Below, one piece after another: positions 37,901 through 50,900 of a stretch of 64,000 nt of DNA; position 1 is the stretch's first letter; every line of letters starts with the position of its first letter. The notes under the pieces are model-generated. The model was not told where the DNA came from. It worked only from the letters and a program-made list of their open reading frames with translations, and made no database searches. The stretch spans positions 34,783,415 through 34,847,414 of the forward strand of contig OX419336.1 of NCBI GenBank assembly GCA_948470475.1. The letters run 5' to 3'. The DNA is from Galaxea fascicularis. Lineage: Eukaryota; Cnidaria; Anthozoa; Scleractinia; Euphylliidae. The position numbers were made by a program, and so were the translations under genes.

Positions 37901-40900
37901 CAGAGACAAAGAAAAGACAAAAGGTAAAGGTAGTATTCGGTAGCAAGCTTTATACCAACCTATAGAAATACAGCCTATCAGAATGCAGGGAAGCCCGGTC
38001 GTATATTTGTCGGTATTCCATCAAACCTTACCATCATGCGCCGTATCGATGGTATAGGGCTGTGTATTTTCTATGACATGGTACAAAATAGTTATGTTAA
38101 GTTTTCTCGTGATAAACTATTGAATATCTCTCTTGTCACTTGTATTTTCTTTGCATACACACTGACCTAAAGGCTCGTGTGTATACGTTGAAAGTAAAAG
38201 TGACTCGTAGGATATTTGATTTGATTTGATTTGATTTGATATTCCATGGTAAATCACTCGAAAGCATTGCATAACTAGGGTATATCACTTGACTGCGCAA
38301 TTTGCAATTGACCGGTAGAAACAAAAAGAAACATAAAACTGCGATATTTATTCTATTTAATCGTTATTTCCTGAACACTAAATTCTGAGCAGACCCCGAC
38401 TGAGGTACTAAATCCGTAATTGTGTCAATAAAAAAAGCTAAAGATTGTTTACGTGCTAGTCGTCACTGTGGTTCCTCGTACTACTGGTTTTATGTTTACG
38501 TGCCAAGTCAAGTCAAGTCAATTGGCAGTTACGTGTTAGCAGTGACATTATTCTCCTACCGTTAAAGTTCGGGTCTCCTCGGGATAATACCCGCTCTGAT
38601 CTCAAGGTCTGGCTCCCCGTTTCTCTCTTCATCATGGAAGCAAGGATGTCTGAAAATCCTAAGAAGATTAAAAGTAAAAAAAAATGTATTCCGAGGAGTT
38701 TAGTGCCGAGTTTTTTTATACCGAAGCACTGGAGAACTACTACAATGAACAACATATTTGGTGTATAATACTTCAACCACTGCGTCCATCATCTATTACG
38801 AACACAGAAAAATCATTTCCTGTTGTTTCACTAAAAAACCTAAAGAGGTTACGCCGTAGTTTTCACCTTCCAGGGCCACCGGAGCAACTTACAACATGTC
38901 AGTGTGTTAAAATGTGAATTTTGCTTCACCAAATACACTAGTGTGAAACTGCTTCAGAGGGCCAAATTTCCTGGGTTCCCTTCAATCGATTGACGATTTT
39001 CGATTTACTATTTACTCAGTTTTAGGAAATACATTCAAAGTCGGAGACAACAGGATACAAAGTCCCTTACAAAAGTCGGCCACCTCTCAAAATGGGAGAG
39101 GGAGAATTCACATGACGTCACGACGGCCATGTTGGTGCACAAGGCTAACCCTCTGGGAATTGAACTCCATTTTCACGCAGATACTTTCTTTTATTTTATT
39201 GAACCAATATGGCCGCTGGTTATTACTATTATTATAATGAGTCGAAAGCGTTTCATAACCAAAGCATTATTACCAAATGTCTGTGTACACAGGCTTACCA
39301 GGACTAGTTTCCAGATCACTGATCCTGATCACCACAGGATTCTCCTGAATTGCCTCAGGCTCAGGGAGCTGGGGATGAACCAGTGCTCGACCGTTGTCGG
39401 TTTCGATCACGAAGGTGTACGACAGTTCACCAGGACCGAATGACTGCAACGAAAGCTTCGTGTTCAATCAAAGCCTGATGCGTATACTACAAATGCTTGA
39501 TCAATTTTTCAAAGAAATGGCTACTCACCACCGTGTTCTGAAGGAGTTCACTCAACACTATGTCGATGCCAACAACACCAATCAGGGACTATGGTAAAAG
39601 AAAACGAAATATATTTTGATTGATTGATTGATTGATTTTATACAGACCGTTTTAGCGCGAAAAACCTTAACGAATTTTACGACTGAAGATCTGACAAATG
39701 AACCAAAACTGTTCCCAACTTTCTATCCTCAGAGATTCACAGGCATTAAGTCGGGGCGAAACACGATAACCCGGGTAAACGTCTACGAGAAGGAATCGTT
39801 ACTTCGTCCTATCCCTACTATCTTCCCAATGTTAAGCTTAGGAGCCATCTTTAACATCATGAAAAATTATGAGTCGACGATAACAAAGCTTCACAGGTTC
39901 AGTGTTCCATATAATTTTCAGAGTCCGGGTGTAACGGGAGATTTTTAAAGAACCAGTATTGCCCATTATGTCGCAGTGGACATGGATCTTGCCAAATTTT
40001 ATTCCGCAGCGAGTCAGTTGTCAGATTAGGGAGCCAGCTTTGCTGGGTTTTTGCCTGAGAACCCGCTCTTATCTGGAACACTGAAGTTTTCGAGCTTTTC
40101 AGAAGTCTCACCTCATCCTTGCTATAGCAAGGGACACCCAGCGTTACGTACATCCCAAGCCTCTCGGCAAACTGTGGAGACGACAGCTGCAAAAACAAAG
40201 GGACATATTTACTAACACAAAGAACTGATTGACTGAATGGCACATCTGGAAAACTCACGAGCAACTAGACTCCTTGGGCACAACGCCATGATGTTTCTGT
40301 GTTCTATATTTTTGGTCAACTCAACAAATAACATAAACCTTCATTAGATAGAAAGATTGATCGGCTTGCATGTGTATGTATAGACCGGTTTTCAATTGTG
40401 TCGAAAGTAATTTGCGTTTGCTTTATTCAGTTTGCAGTCTGATTGTTGACAAAACTCGCTCCACTTTCTCAGCCAATGAGAAGCAAAACCAAAACCAATC
40501 ACTGGTTGCATACACGCATTTTCCCGCGCTTGGCACCGATTGCATGTAATTACTTCAAATTCTGATTGGTTTACTGAGCTGTCTGCGTCTCTTGTGATTG
40601 GTCAGCGTAAATGCTTTAGTTTTAATCTTACGACACTCAGTTGAAAACCGATTTAACAGACATAACTTCTTGAGGTCGTGTGTACTCAGTAAAATATTTT
40701 TCGTTTACAAGCTCATTCTAGTGCACAGATTTCTCATTAAAGAAATGGTAGCATCTAGTCAAACTTGCGCTTTTTTGGTGGCGAAAATTCAAAATATGTC
40801 AGGGACAGACTGTGGGTACTGCCAATATATGTCTTCCTTGACTGTTGTAGTTAGGATGGAAGGAATCTGAAATAAAGTAATTTGAAGGAAACATCTCTGA

Positions 40901-43900
40901 TAAGCTTACTAAAAGCACATAGCTGCCGCATGCTGTTACTGTAAGCATTCTTAGAATGACCCTGAGTATATACTTACTCGAGGCCCACTATCCCTTGTAT
41001 TGCCGCCTCGAATGTTCTTGTAGAAGCGTCCCATCCTAAAGGCAAGCTCGCGATAATCACTGATACTCTGAAGAGAATACAACAAAAGCGATACTTAGCG
41101 ACAATCATTTTCACAGAATTTTGAATAAAAGGCAAAACAGCAGAAACTAGGCAGCTCAAGTAAGCGTTTCTTTCACGCTATCTCTTTCTGCACTTATTCA
41201 GGTAAGCGAGAGAAGTGTTGTTTTTTCTTTCCCAAGGTGTCTCTTTCTGTTACTTGTTTATTGTTCTCGTAATTATTTCTAATTCAAAACGTTACGATAA
41301 AAGAAAAAAGGTAAATAAAGAATGAAGGTATTTAAACCTTTTTTGAACCTTTTGTAAGGCGTTTTGTTTTATGTTACGCCCGGTAGCTCACTCCACAAAT
41401 TTGGTGCAGTCACAGAAAATAATCTATCTCCATAGGTTTCTAACTGTTTAATTCCAAAGAAAAGACATAACAAGGCGGTAGAAAAACTAATATAAGTCAG
41501 TCAGTCAGTCTTTCAAGGAAATACCTTAAATCGCATTAGATTACATTTCACGGCAAGTTTTCCAATAAACCCAACCATAGCTGATTTCAAATCCCACAAT
41601 CAGTAACTAAATTCCATTTCTCTCATTACTGTACCTCGAACTTTCCGTTACTAGTGCGCGCCATTTCTCTGAGCCTCTTAACAGACCGTTCCTTGTCAGC
41701 ATCATAGGAGCTGTCAGTTGATTCTCCCAGTAAACTGTACGTGTACACACTAACAGTACTGTTGCTATGAGAAAGTAGAGCACTGATGTCCTCGGCAGAG
41801 ACGTCCGTACTTCCGGCCAGAAAGATTAACTGTGCACAAACAGGACAAACGAGAATCCAATTCAAGTTATACAGAATTGGAACTGTTACCTGCGATTGTG
41901 ATAGAGCAGTTTTGATTGACAAACGTAATTCGCATTTGCCTTGGTTTTGCTTAACTACGCCCTGTGATGATTCTCAAAGTCCGCTTCCCTTTTCTTTGAC
42001 CAACTGGAACCCAAACCGACTGTCTGACTTGCTTGCGCGTATTTTCCCGCGCTCGCGCCCGCTGACATATATTTATTTCAAAGTCTGTTTGGATAGTTTC
42101 GCTGTTTAAATATATTGTGATTGCGGCCAGAGTAATTAATTTGGTTTTGGTTCAGTACGGCATCCAATTCAAAACTGAGCAGTCCAACACATAACTTAAC
42201 ACACGTTCCACGTGTATCAAACGAACTGGTGAAGTCATTCCGGCCGAGTAAGCTTTTAACTACAACGATGTTTGCGTTAGACACAGATTTCAATGGTTTG
42301 AAAGGAGTTTACGTCCTCCTTATTAGTTAATCTGAACTTGAGGCTGTCAGGATGATGTTAAAGGCGTACCACAAACAAGCATCACTATCTTAACAGGTGT
42401 CGGTACTTACGTGTGTATCACGGTTGTTCTTCATGTCAGTGAGAAGCTTTAAAGCCATAGAAATCGCGTTGTAGTAGTTGGACGTTTTTGTAGAAGCAAG
42501 TGGTACATCCATAACAAATCTAGGAGGCAAAGTGTTTATAAGACACGGATGAAGAAAGGATAGTAAAAGCCCTGGGCGGTACTCCCTGTAATGGTCTGCA
42601 CAGGGAGGCGTCGTCCAAAAGAGGTAGCTATTTCAGGCTTCAGGTATATAAAAGGTGTGTTGATTTCCCAGAATTCGTTCCAGACTGTCAGTGTTCTAAA
42701 TTGACGATAATCGTAAAATCAAGGACGTGAATGGGTTGGCAAAATGGGCTTACAGCACATGAAAAAGGTCAGCAGTTTTAAATCAACGGTGAAGTACTGA
42801 TCAATTTACCTCTTCAAGTCGAGTAAATTCTGTCCGTTGGCCTGCACAAGCTGAGTGTTGAAGCAGCTGTTATAGGTGTTATCTGATTCTCCACTATGGG
42901 TCATACCCGGCAGAAGAGTTGACTGAGCGAAAGCAATCACCTGTTGACAAATGTAGCTTGGTGGTCAAATGAACGAAAGGGATAAACCGTAGGTCTCGTC
43001 TCACAACACTTGTTATGTGTTGCATATATAGCGTATAGGCATGCTAACACTAGACAGCAATTTACTACACCAATGTTATTAATATGATCGTTTGCATCTC
43101 GTTTGCATTTGTTTCTAGTCGTTGTCAAAAACCAAAATTTCCAAATTCCAATTATTTCGATCTGGAATGCACGGACAGTTTGAACGAGTTCTCTAAAGCT
43201 CTTTGGTGTTCCGTCGGTAAACAAATTACATTAACATTTTTGAAATAACTTATTTTCATTTATTTTCATGATATACATTGTTTTTAATCCTTTTTTTATC
43301 CCCTTCATCTGGTTGATAAGGCATCGATCGACGAAAAATAAACACTTGATCTAACTAAAGGCTAAGAGAGGATCAATGAATACTACTAATTTACTTATTC
43401 TAAGATAAGTAGATATGCGCCCTGCGTTTGGGTTGTTTTCGATCTAAGTAATAGGTGTACCCGGATTCATATGTTTGCATGTACAGCATCACTAATTATC
43501 ATCAAAGTTTCACCTCTCGCATTATCCAAAAAAACTTTGCAATGGGCTCTAAGAGGATTGTTGTCCCTAGAAATTACAAAATCTCACGTTGACGAAATCT
43601 GTAGGCAGCAATCCCTTTAGCACTGGAGTGATGGCGGTCCTGGCGAATATGATCTTGTTATTTTCTTTCATGGAGTAGCTGATGTCAAATAATATCACGA
43701 CGTTCTTTGGTCGCAATATAGCTGCTATGTACCACGGCTGCAGGCGCTCATCTTTAGTTGCTGTTTGGAAAAATATAGCCATGTGTATTAAAATAAAGTC
43801 TTGGCCCAGCGAAGAAGAGACCCAGTGAAAGTTGAAACTTTTCAGGGACCAGGAACATTCGTTTGGCCGCTTTACTGACGTGCAGTTGGTTTCTCTGAAT

Positions 43901-46900
43901 TTGATTAAGTCCAAACTCGCGCAAAACTCGCTTTTATCGTTTACTCACCCAATTCAATTTGATTCAAGGAAAATTGATCTAACGTTCGTATAGCGGCCCG
44001 AAGGCAAGTCTGCAGGGGACCTGAAATTTCTAAGACTTGCATTAACTTTAACTTGTTCGTTTGGACAAACAATTTTACTTGCTTTAGGGCAGTACTACAT
44101 GGAAACGTGAACTTCAGTAATTATGCGTGCTGTATCCTACCCCAGTATTTGCAGAGCCATTAGAGGCTTTAAGTACCGACAACGGCAACGGCGACGGATA
44201 GGCTACTGGGAAAACCCAATTTCTCTAATGCGCATGTCTACCTCAACGTTGCCGCACGTCGCAACGTGAGAAGTAGGATTTTGACGTCTTGTGAAAACGT
44301 GAGTTTGAAAATCCCATTTTCCTAGGCCTTTTTTTCAAAAATCTTTGTATTTGATAACGTAGTAACCTTAATTGGACTCTAAAGGTAGCTTACAGGTATT
44401 CTTGTTTGCAGACATTTAGGGATTAAGCTCTATTTTGCCCGCTGTAGAGCAAAATATATAAATCAAGGCTGAAGCGAAATGATCGGGCTGCTTTGTATGA
44501 AATACCCTGTCGCCTTCATTCGTTCCTAAAGGTAATGGACGTCTGACTATATTTTCACAACCAAAGTTTTATTAAGTACGTAGATAAAGTACGCAGTTAT
44601 CACTTCAATGGAATAATTTGACAAGAAAATTCAGTACCTCAGTTATAGAGTATGTTCGCTGTTTGGGCCGAGTCAGCGTCAAATTGGGCCTTTATTTCAT
44701 TTTATTCTGATCTTTCTCTTCATGTATTCTGACTTAAAAATTAATAATTTTAATGTAGCTCAGAAAGAAATGGCATTTCTTGATTATGAAAGCGAAATTC
44801 CGACAGACACTCGTCTTCTTTTTCATTGAAACCGAAACACTGATAAAAATTGTTGTCAGGATTTGATCACTTATTTATGTCATAACAGTAAAAATTCTTC
44901 GTTATCTATCACCCGCCTTCGTAATGACCAATGAAAAGGTGGTTTCTGGCAGCCTTTAAAGAAGACAACGATGAAGTGGAAGCCAATCGGCAACCTAGAA
45001 GAGTTGTTGTCGCCGCTGTGGTTTTGGCAAGTGCTAAATGTTTATAATTTCGCCTTTCAACCGCGTTGTCTCCCCAGTCTTTCCCTCGCTATCCACGTTG
45101 CCGTTGCCGTTGCCGGTGCTTAAAGTCTCTAATGTTTGCTATCTTACATACCACACTCGGAAGAACTGATCAAGGCGGCGGGAAGTTTACGAAAGAATCC
45201 TGTTGCATCATCCGCAAAATACTGCCACTTGAGCTGCCCCTGAAAAGTACGAAGGGACATAAAATAGTTAAGTAGCTTAGCCTTCGCTGCTGCAAGGCAG
45301 TCGGTACGAAGAAAAATCAACACAAGAATAAAACCACGAAGAAAGGTTTCAGCAAACAAATTGTGAGAGAAAGCAAAAGGCTTTACTTTGCTCATGTGAT
45401 AGCCAAACAGAAACACTGAGGTACTTGGCACATTGACATGGCAGTGGCTCTATCTGTCATAATGAGGTCAATTAAAAGCAATTTTTGACCATTCCCCATT
45501 TCAAACACTGGACCAAAATTAACAAAAAACGATGGGAAAAATCCGTGAGCGCCAATCAAGCTCAACCTTGACTGGATGGCCACACATTTGAATCGCCAAA
45601 CAAATAGCAAAGAAAATAAGGCCAGTGTCAAAGAACGTTCGCTTCTTTTAAAAACTTTTGGGTTGGTTAATACCTTTTGTGAGCCTGAATGAAGGTTTTC
45701 CACCATTTGCTTCTCCAGCGAGCTGGTCCAGTCATAAGCAGAGACAAATTCATTAGGCATCTGAAAGCGGATAATCTGGTTAATGCAGGGTCCGAAATTA
45801 ACTTTTTTATGTAGGCGCCAACGGGCAATCAAATACAAATTTTTAGTCGCCACAGGGGAAATTGTAGTCGCAAAAATCTCCCCTCCCTTTTTTTAAAAAA
45901 AGTTTAAACTAAAAAAAATGCATGGTATGGACATTTTTATGGTGAAAAATTGCACTATTTCTCGTTTCCGATACAAGAAAACATAAAAACCTCGTACTGA
46001 TCGTAGTGGATCGTACTGTTGTGGAGGTAGATTAACCGGAAAGTTTGTTCCACTTGTAATTCAAAAACACCAACAGGACAAAAAGTAAGACATCTTGTTG
46101 GCAAATAGCTTCGAGGTTTATTCTTATAAATCACTTTCTCTGAACGTTGAAAGTCAACAATAACAACCAGCTCATTTATAAGTCGCCAGCTGGCGACCAG
46201 CTATGAAATTCCGGTCGCTAGCACTCAATTTTTAGTCGCATTGGCGACCAGGAAGGCGCAATTTTGAACCCTGTTAATGTGTTTGTCCCCTCGAAGAAGT
46301 ATACAGCTACGAAATAAATGCTTGATTAACGAAATACCATAGATTACCTCTTTAATTTCCGTTGGCCACGACCAGCAGCTCTAAAAGAGCAAGAGAAGAG
46401 ACAGATCAAACCATTTGCTAACTGTAATGGAGCAGAATAAGTCGAGTAGCAAAAAATTGTGTGCAGTTTACGAGACTAGTGGAACTGGATTTTGTTTGAA
46501 AGGAAAATGGACAAAGTTTAAAGAAACTGGACTTCTCGATTGCTCAACACTGTCGCCGAAATTATTTAACTCGTCACGACTGGTTGTGCTCACACGCCGT
46601 TACCATGGAAACTTAATAGGTACTCCAATTTCGGGTTAATTGAACTGCTCTCGACCAATAGGCCATTTTCGTATTCTCGGTATTGAACTGGATCTAGCAT
46701 GAAGTTGAGGCCATTGTGGGGGAATACATCATATACATATGAAAAGATTCCCCCGCAAGAGCCTGCACTTCATGCTAGATCCAGTTCAATACCAAGAATA
46801 CGAATATGGCCTATTAGAATTGAGTAATTTTTTTGAGTGTACTATATTGTAGAAAACAAACACTTTTCAAGTTTAATAGAAGTAGTCACAAATTACCGAT

Positions 46901-47900
46901 TTAGTGTCGACCCATCGTTGAAACACTGTGGAGTATTGGGTTTCACCATCGTACCGACAGCACTGTTTGGACGCAATTTCTTTGAGGTTCGTTATTCTTG
47001 GTTGTCTTACATTCTTGTACTCTTCGTATTCTTTTTCAATCACGCTTTTGAGCTTCATTCCTAGCTGCCTTTTTTCTTCGATTCTTCCGCTGATAAATTT
47101 TGCTAGCCTGTCCACCAGATCAGAAGGGTTTAGCCTGATGTTCTTCTTGGCTAAATGACAGAAAAAAAAGTTTGATGAGGTTAGCCATTTACTATACACA
47201 GCACTGAAACACATCCCGCAGTTACTGGGAGCAACTGTACGGCGAGAGAGTTGAGTCTTGCTATTGCTAACTCGACGCGACGCTCGGTTTGGGACTCAAT
47301 ACACACAGCTAATACTGGTCACCGATATATACACTAACGGTCACTGAAAAGGTATTCATGCTGGATGAGGAGCTTTTTAGTACTGTTAACCCTATAGTAC
47401 ACCGCATATCAACATGTGTTTTCTCCTTATAATTCTTGGTTATTTTATGTTACATGTAGGGAGAATTTGTGTAAACACAAACTCAAATAACCCAACAGTA
47501 GCAAGATCTGTAACCCTCTTACTGCAATTCTGACACACGGCTTTCTTTCGTCCCAGTGGATGTGGTAGAAACGTTTGCAAGAGGTATTTTCTTGTTTTAT
47601 CTTTTTGGCTGATCATGGTGGCTTTCAACTAAGGAGTCCAGATGAAATTCTTAAAACTGGCACTTCAAGGAAAGTTAATACCAAGGGAATGGTTCTTATC
47701 CTAAGACGTAGAGGAGCGCAAACCACGCACAGCTCGATTTCCTCCTGGAGTTTTGCTGTGTCGTGTTACCTCATGCAGAACTGTTCACAAGCAGCGATGG
47801 AGGGATGCAGTGATGGCAGGGGTGGCACAGTGGTGAGAGTACTCGCCTCCCACCAGTGTGGTCCGGGTTCGATTCCTGGCCTTGGCGCCATATGTGGGTT

Positions 47901-47944
<44 letters not shown>

Positions 47945-50900
47945 GCTGTACTCCGGTTTTCCCCTCTCCCCAAAAACCAACATTTCCAAATTCCAATTCG
48001 ATCTGGATGCACGGATATCTTTGAATGAGTTCTCTTGAGTTCTTTGGTAAACAAATTACATTTACATTTACAAGCAGATCATGCGATGGCTCTGTTCTGT
48101 TGAATTTAACTTTTTACATCCATTAGTGACCATCATCTAAATTCTCCTTAACATATCCCTAGTTTGTCAAGCATACAGGATATGAGAATACAAGAAATAA
48201 TCACCAGGGATCAGCTGAGTTAACATTTATACAAATTCTCCCTACATGTAACATATGACATATTTGAGCCCCTAGACACCTTCAAACTGTAACAGATTAG
48301 CCTTTTTTTTCCCCATTTTATGGCCCTTAAATTAATTTAAAATGTAACACTAATAGTAGAGAAAGGTGTAAATAAAGGTTGTTGTTGTTGTTGTTGAGAA
48401 CTGTAAGCAGAATATACATGTTGATACTAGGAATTAAGACAAATTAATTATCTCACAAAAAAAGGAAATCATGCACGTACTTGCGTTGTCATAAATGTTT
48501 TTCATTTCATTCACACAGAGCTTGTCCACCATCAGGTTCTTTGCCGTGATAGAGATTCTCTCAGCCGAGCTCATCACATTCTCGCTGGAGATCTCGCGCT
48601 TGATCATACAGCTGCAGTTTGGATTGACGATACTTTTCTTTGGTAAGACGGGCGCCGTGTTCATAAGCTTGTTCTGGTAGATTTTGAACTTGGCTGTGGA
48701 CGCGTCAAAGTCGAACACGTGCCAGTAACGCGAGCAGTTCATACCATCATAGCCAAATCCATCTAAAAAAGAAAAAAAAGGCCGGCCTAATAAGGATAGG
48801 CTAAGGTTTGAAATTGGCCACATCGGGTTCGTGATTGAGGCAATTTGGATTGTAATTACGCAAACAAAACTAATAGTAGGAAGCACACTGCTCGAATTTC
48901 CTGTGAGAGATTACGCCGAGAATGTTTATCAGTTCCTCACCATGTAACGCGCCCCATCAGCTTTAGAAGAGTAGAAAAACTGGAAGCGAGAAACTACACT
49001 GAGCAGCAGCAAATAAATTGTATAAAAATCACGTATCAGAATGGATGCGAAAAATTTTCAACAGAGGAGGAACTTCCACTTATAGGAAAAAAGCTAACAT
49101 GGATAAGTATAATGGAACTCTGAAACCTTATTCATTAAATTGGGTGCAGTTGATTTGTCGAAATTGGTCAGTTTCTGAAGTCATCCTCAGTAATGTGAAA
49201 ACAAAAGAAATTGATTTATTTAACTTTGCCTCTTCCGTCACATAACATAATTTGGAGCCCCCTATTCTAACGCTTAAAACTGACGAACTACTGTTACCAC
49301 TTTTATGACTTCTAGGATCTCTTACCCTCGCTACAACCCGGTTGATTGATATTGTGAAGCAGACCACCCGTGGAGGCTTGATAAATTTTGACATTGGCGG
49401 ATATCTTATCCCAGCAGACTCCATTGGTGTAAATATGCACATAATAGCCGAATGTCTCGGACTGCAATCCTCTCATCGTAATTGTCTCGGGTCCGTACAT
49501 GTCTGTAGCATCCACATCAAGATCGATTGTTTGAGGTCCGTGCTGACACCGCTTGCCATCAAAGTAAACCTACATCAACCAGAGCAGTAAGAATCCATCA
49601 TGGAAACCACAAGCTTAGACTTTTGTTGTTGGGGTAAATGAAGTAGTTGAACGAGTTATGTCAGTCGAGTAAGGGCAAAATGTGCGGGCGAGGTGTCAGG
49701 TATTACAAGCCACGGGATCTCTCACCCTTCACCTATGTGTCTGTATTTTGTGCACGCCATCTTTTGGAATGGCAACAATAAGGAATTTATTCTTAAACTC
49801 AAATTAGAAACTACCAAATTCTGCATAAAACAACTTCTCCGCAAGAACACTGTCACACTGACAGATTAGCTATTAGGCGTGAAGCATGTGTTCCTCTCGC
49901 ACACAACGTAAAACACCACCAAGTTTTTTTTTTTAAGTTGATAGTGCTTCCAGTGACTGGAATCTAATTTTCACTCAAAATCACCCTTAGACCAAACAAA
50001 GGTCATGAGAATATAGGAAACGATCACCAAAGATGAACGCCTTGGCGTTCAACCAAATTCTCTTAAGTAGTGACACCACAGTTATGGGTGGAATAGTTAA
50101 GAGAATATGAATGTTGAAATAGTAGAGTGAACTTGGGCTTGACTTACCATTCCAGCCTCACAGTCTGGCTCACGCGGCCAAGGTGTGATGAGATAGGAAT
50201 CCAAGTCCTTGGGTTGTCGTCCCCAGGTGAGGATAATGCGGTACATGTCATCATTCCCTCGGAGGGATAACCGCGGCGAGATCACCATGTCCATCTGTAT
50301 CATGGTGTGTTTTTGTGTGCTGGAGGGGATTTGCAAGTCATCGTTCAAAGTGTAATAACCTATCCGGGAGGTTCGAACCTGAAAGAAAGCAATGTTTTGC
50401 ATGGCTTAAAATCAGGTGCTAGAAAATCAAACGTCCACCCTGGGCATTGCCACCTTGTCGTGGTGGTGGAGCTTGAGTGTCTGTCTCAATGATCCTAAGA
50501 GCTATGCCGGCTGGGACGCCAGTCCCTGGTATGTTCAACTCTGCCAGATTGGTTGCGGGGAAGAGACCCGACAAAGGACAGCCCCTGACACTCCAGGTTG
50601 GGGGTTGGGCGTGGGGCTAATCACCCCGACTCCTAACAAAGGATTACACAAACCCCTACATCATGGCGCAACGAGGCGTAGGTAAGTAATTAAGATAACC
50701 GAATAGCCCAAATGAATTCTCCAAATATCATTGGTTGCAAATCGTACACGACAATTAGCCTGTCAGGAAGAGCTTTGAGTTCTGCCTGCAACGAAATGAA
50801 AGAAGATCTCCAATAAACATCACATTCGTGGACAAAGGTCGCGTTGACCACTTGCAAAAAGATCCCGGAAGGTAGCAGGCATCTCTCGCTCAGCCACAGA

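Larger units (their letters stand above)
34217..39588 (-). other. Cache-like sensor region exons
   Basis: Exon 39588-39529 gives LIGVVGIDIVLSELL. Exon 39443-39299 gives FVIETDNGRALVHPQLP. Exon 35169-35091 gives YDPTTRPWYYAAKSYPGKV. Exon 34808-34749 gives GGAGVVVTTSQTI. These are hallmarks of the double-Cache region of alpha-2/delta and bacterial chemoreceptor sensors. Exons 34462-34375 and 34283-34217 add the C-x5-C-x-LIDPNGYVV pattern seen after the Cache region of alpha-2/delta. Confidence 0.75.

Noticed and set aside
47817..47885. Possible tRNA gene from A and B boxes
   Set aside because: It lacks a convincing cloverleaf and is continuous with a SINE body; the same applies to the head at 54128-54067.
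47575..48024. 149-codon plus-strand frame and overlapping minus-strand frames
   Set aside because: They run through the SINE at 47817-48073; opposite-strand frames of similar length there are typical of SINE text.
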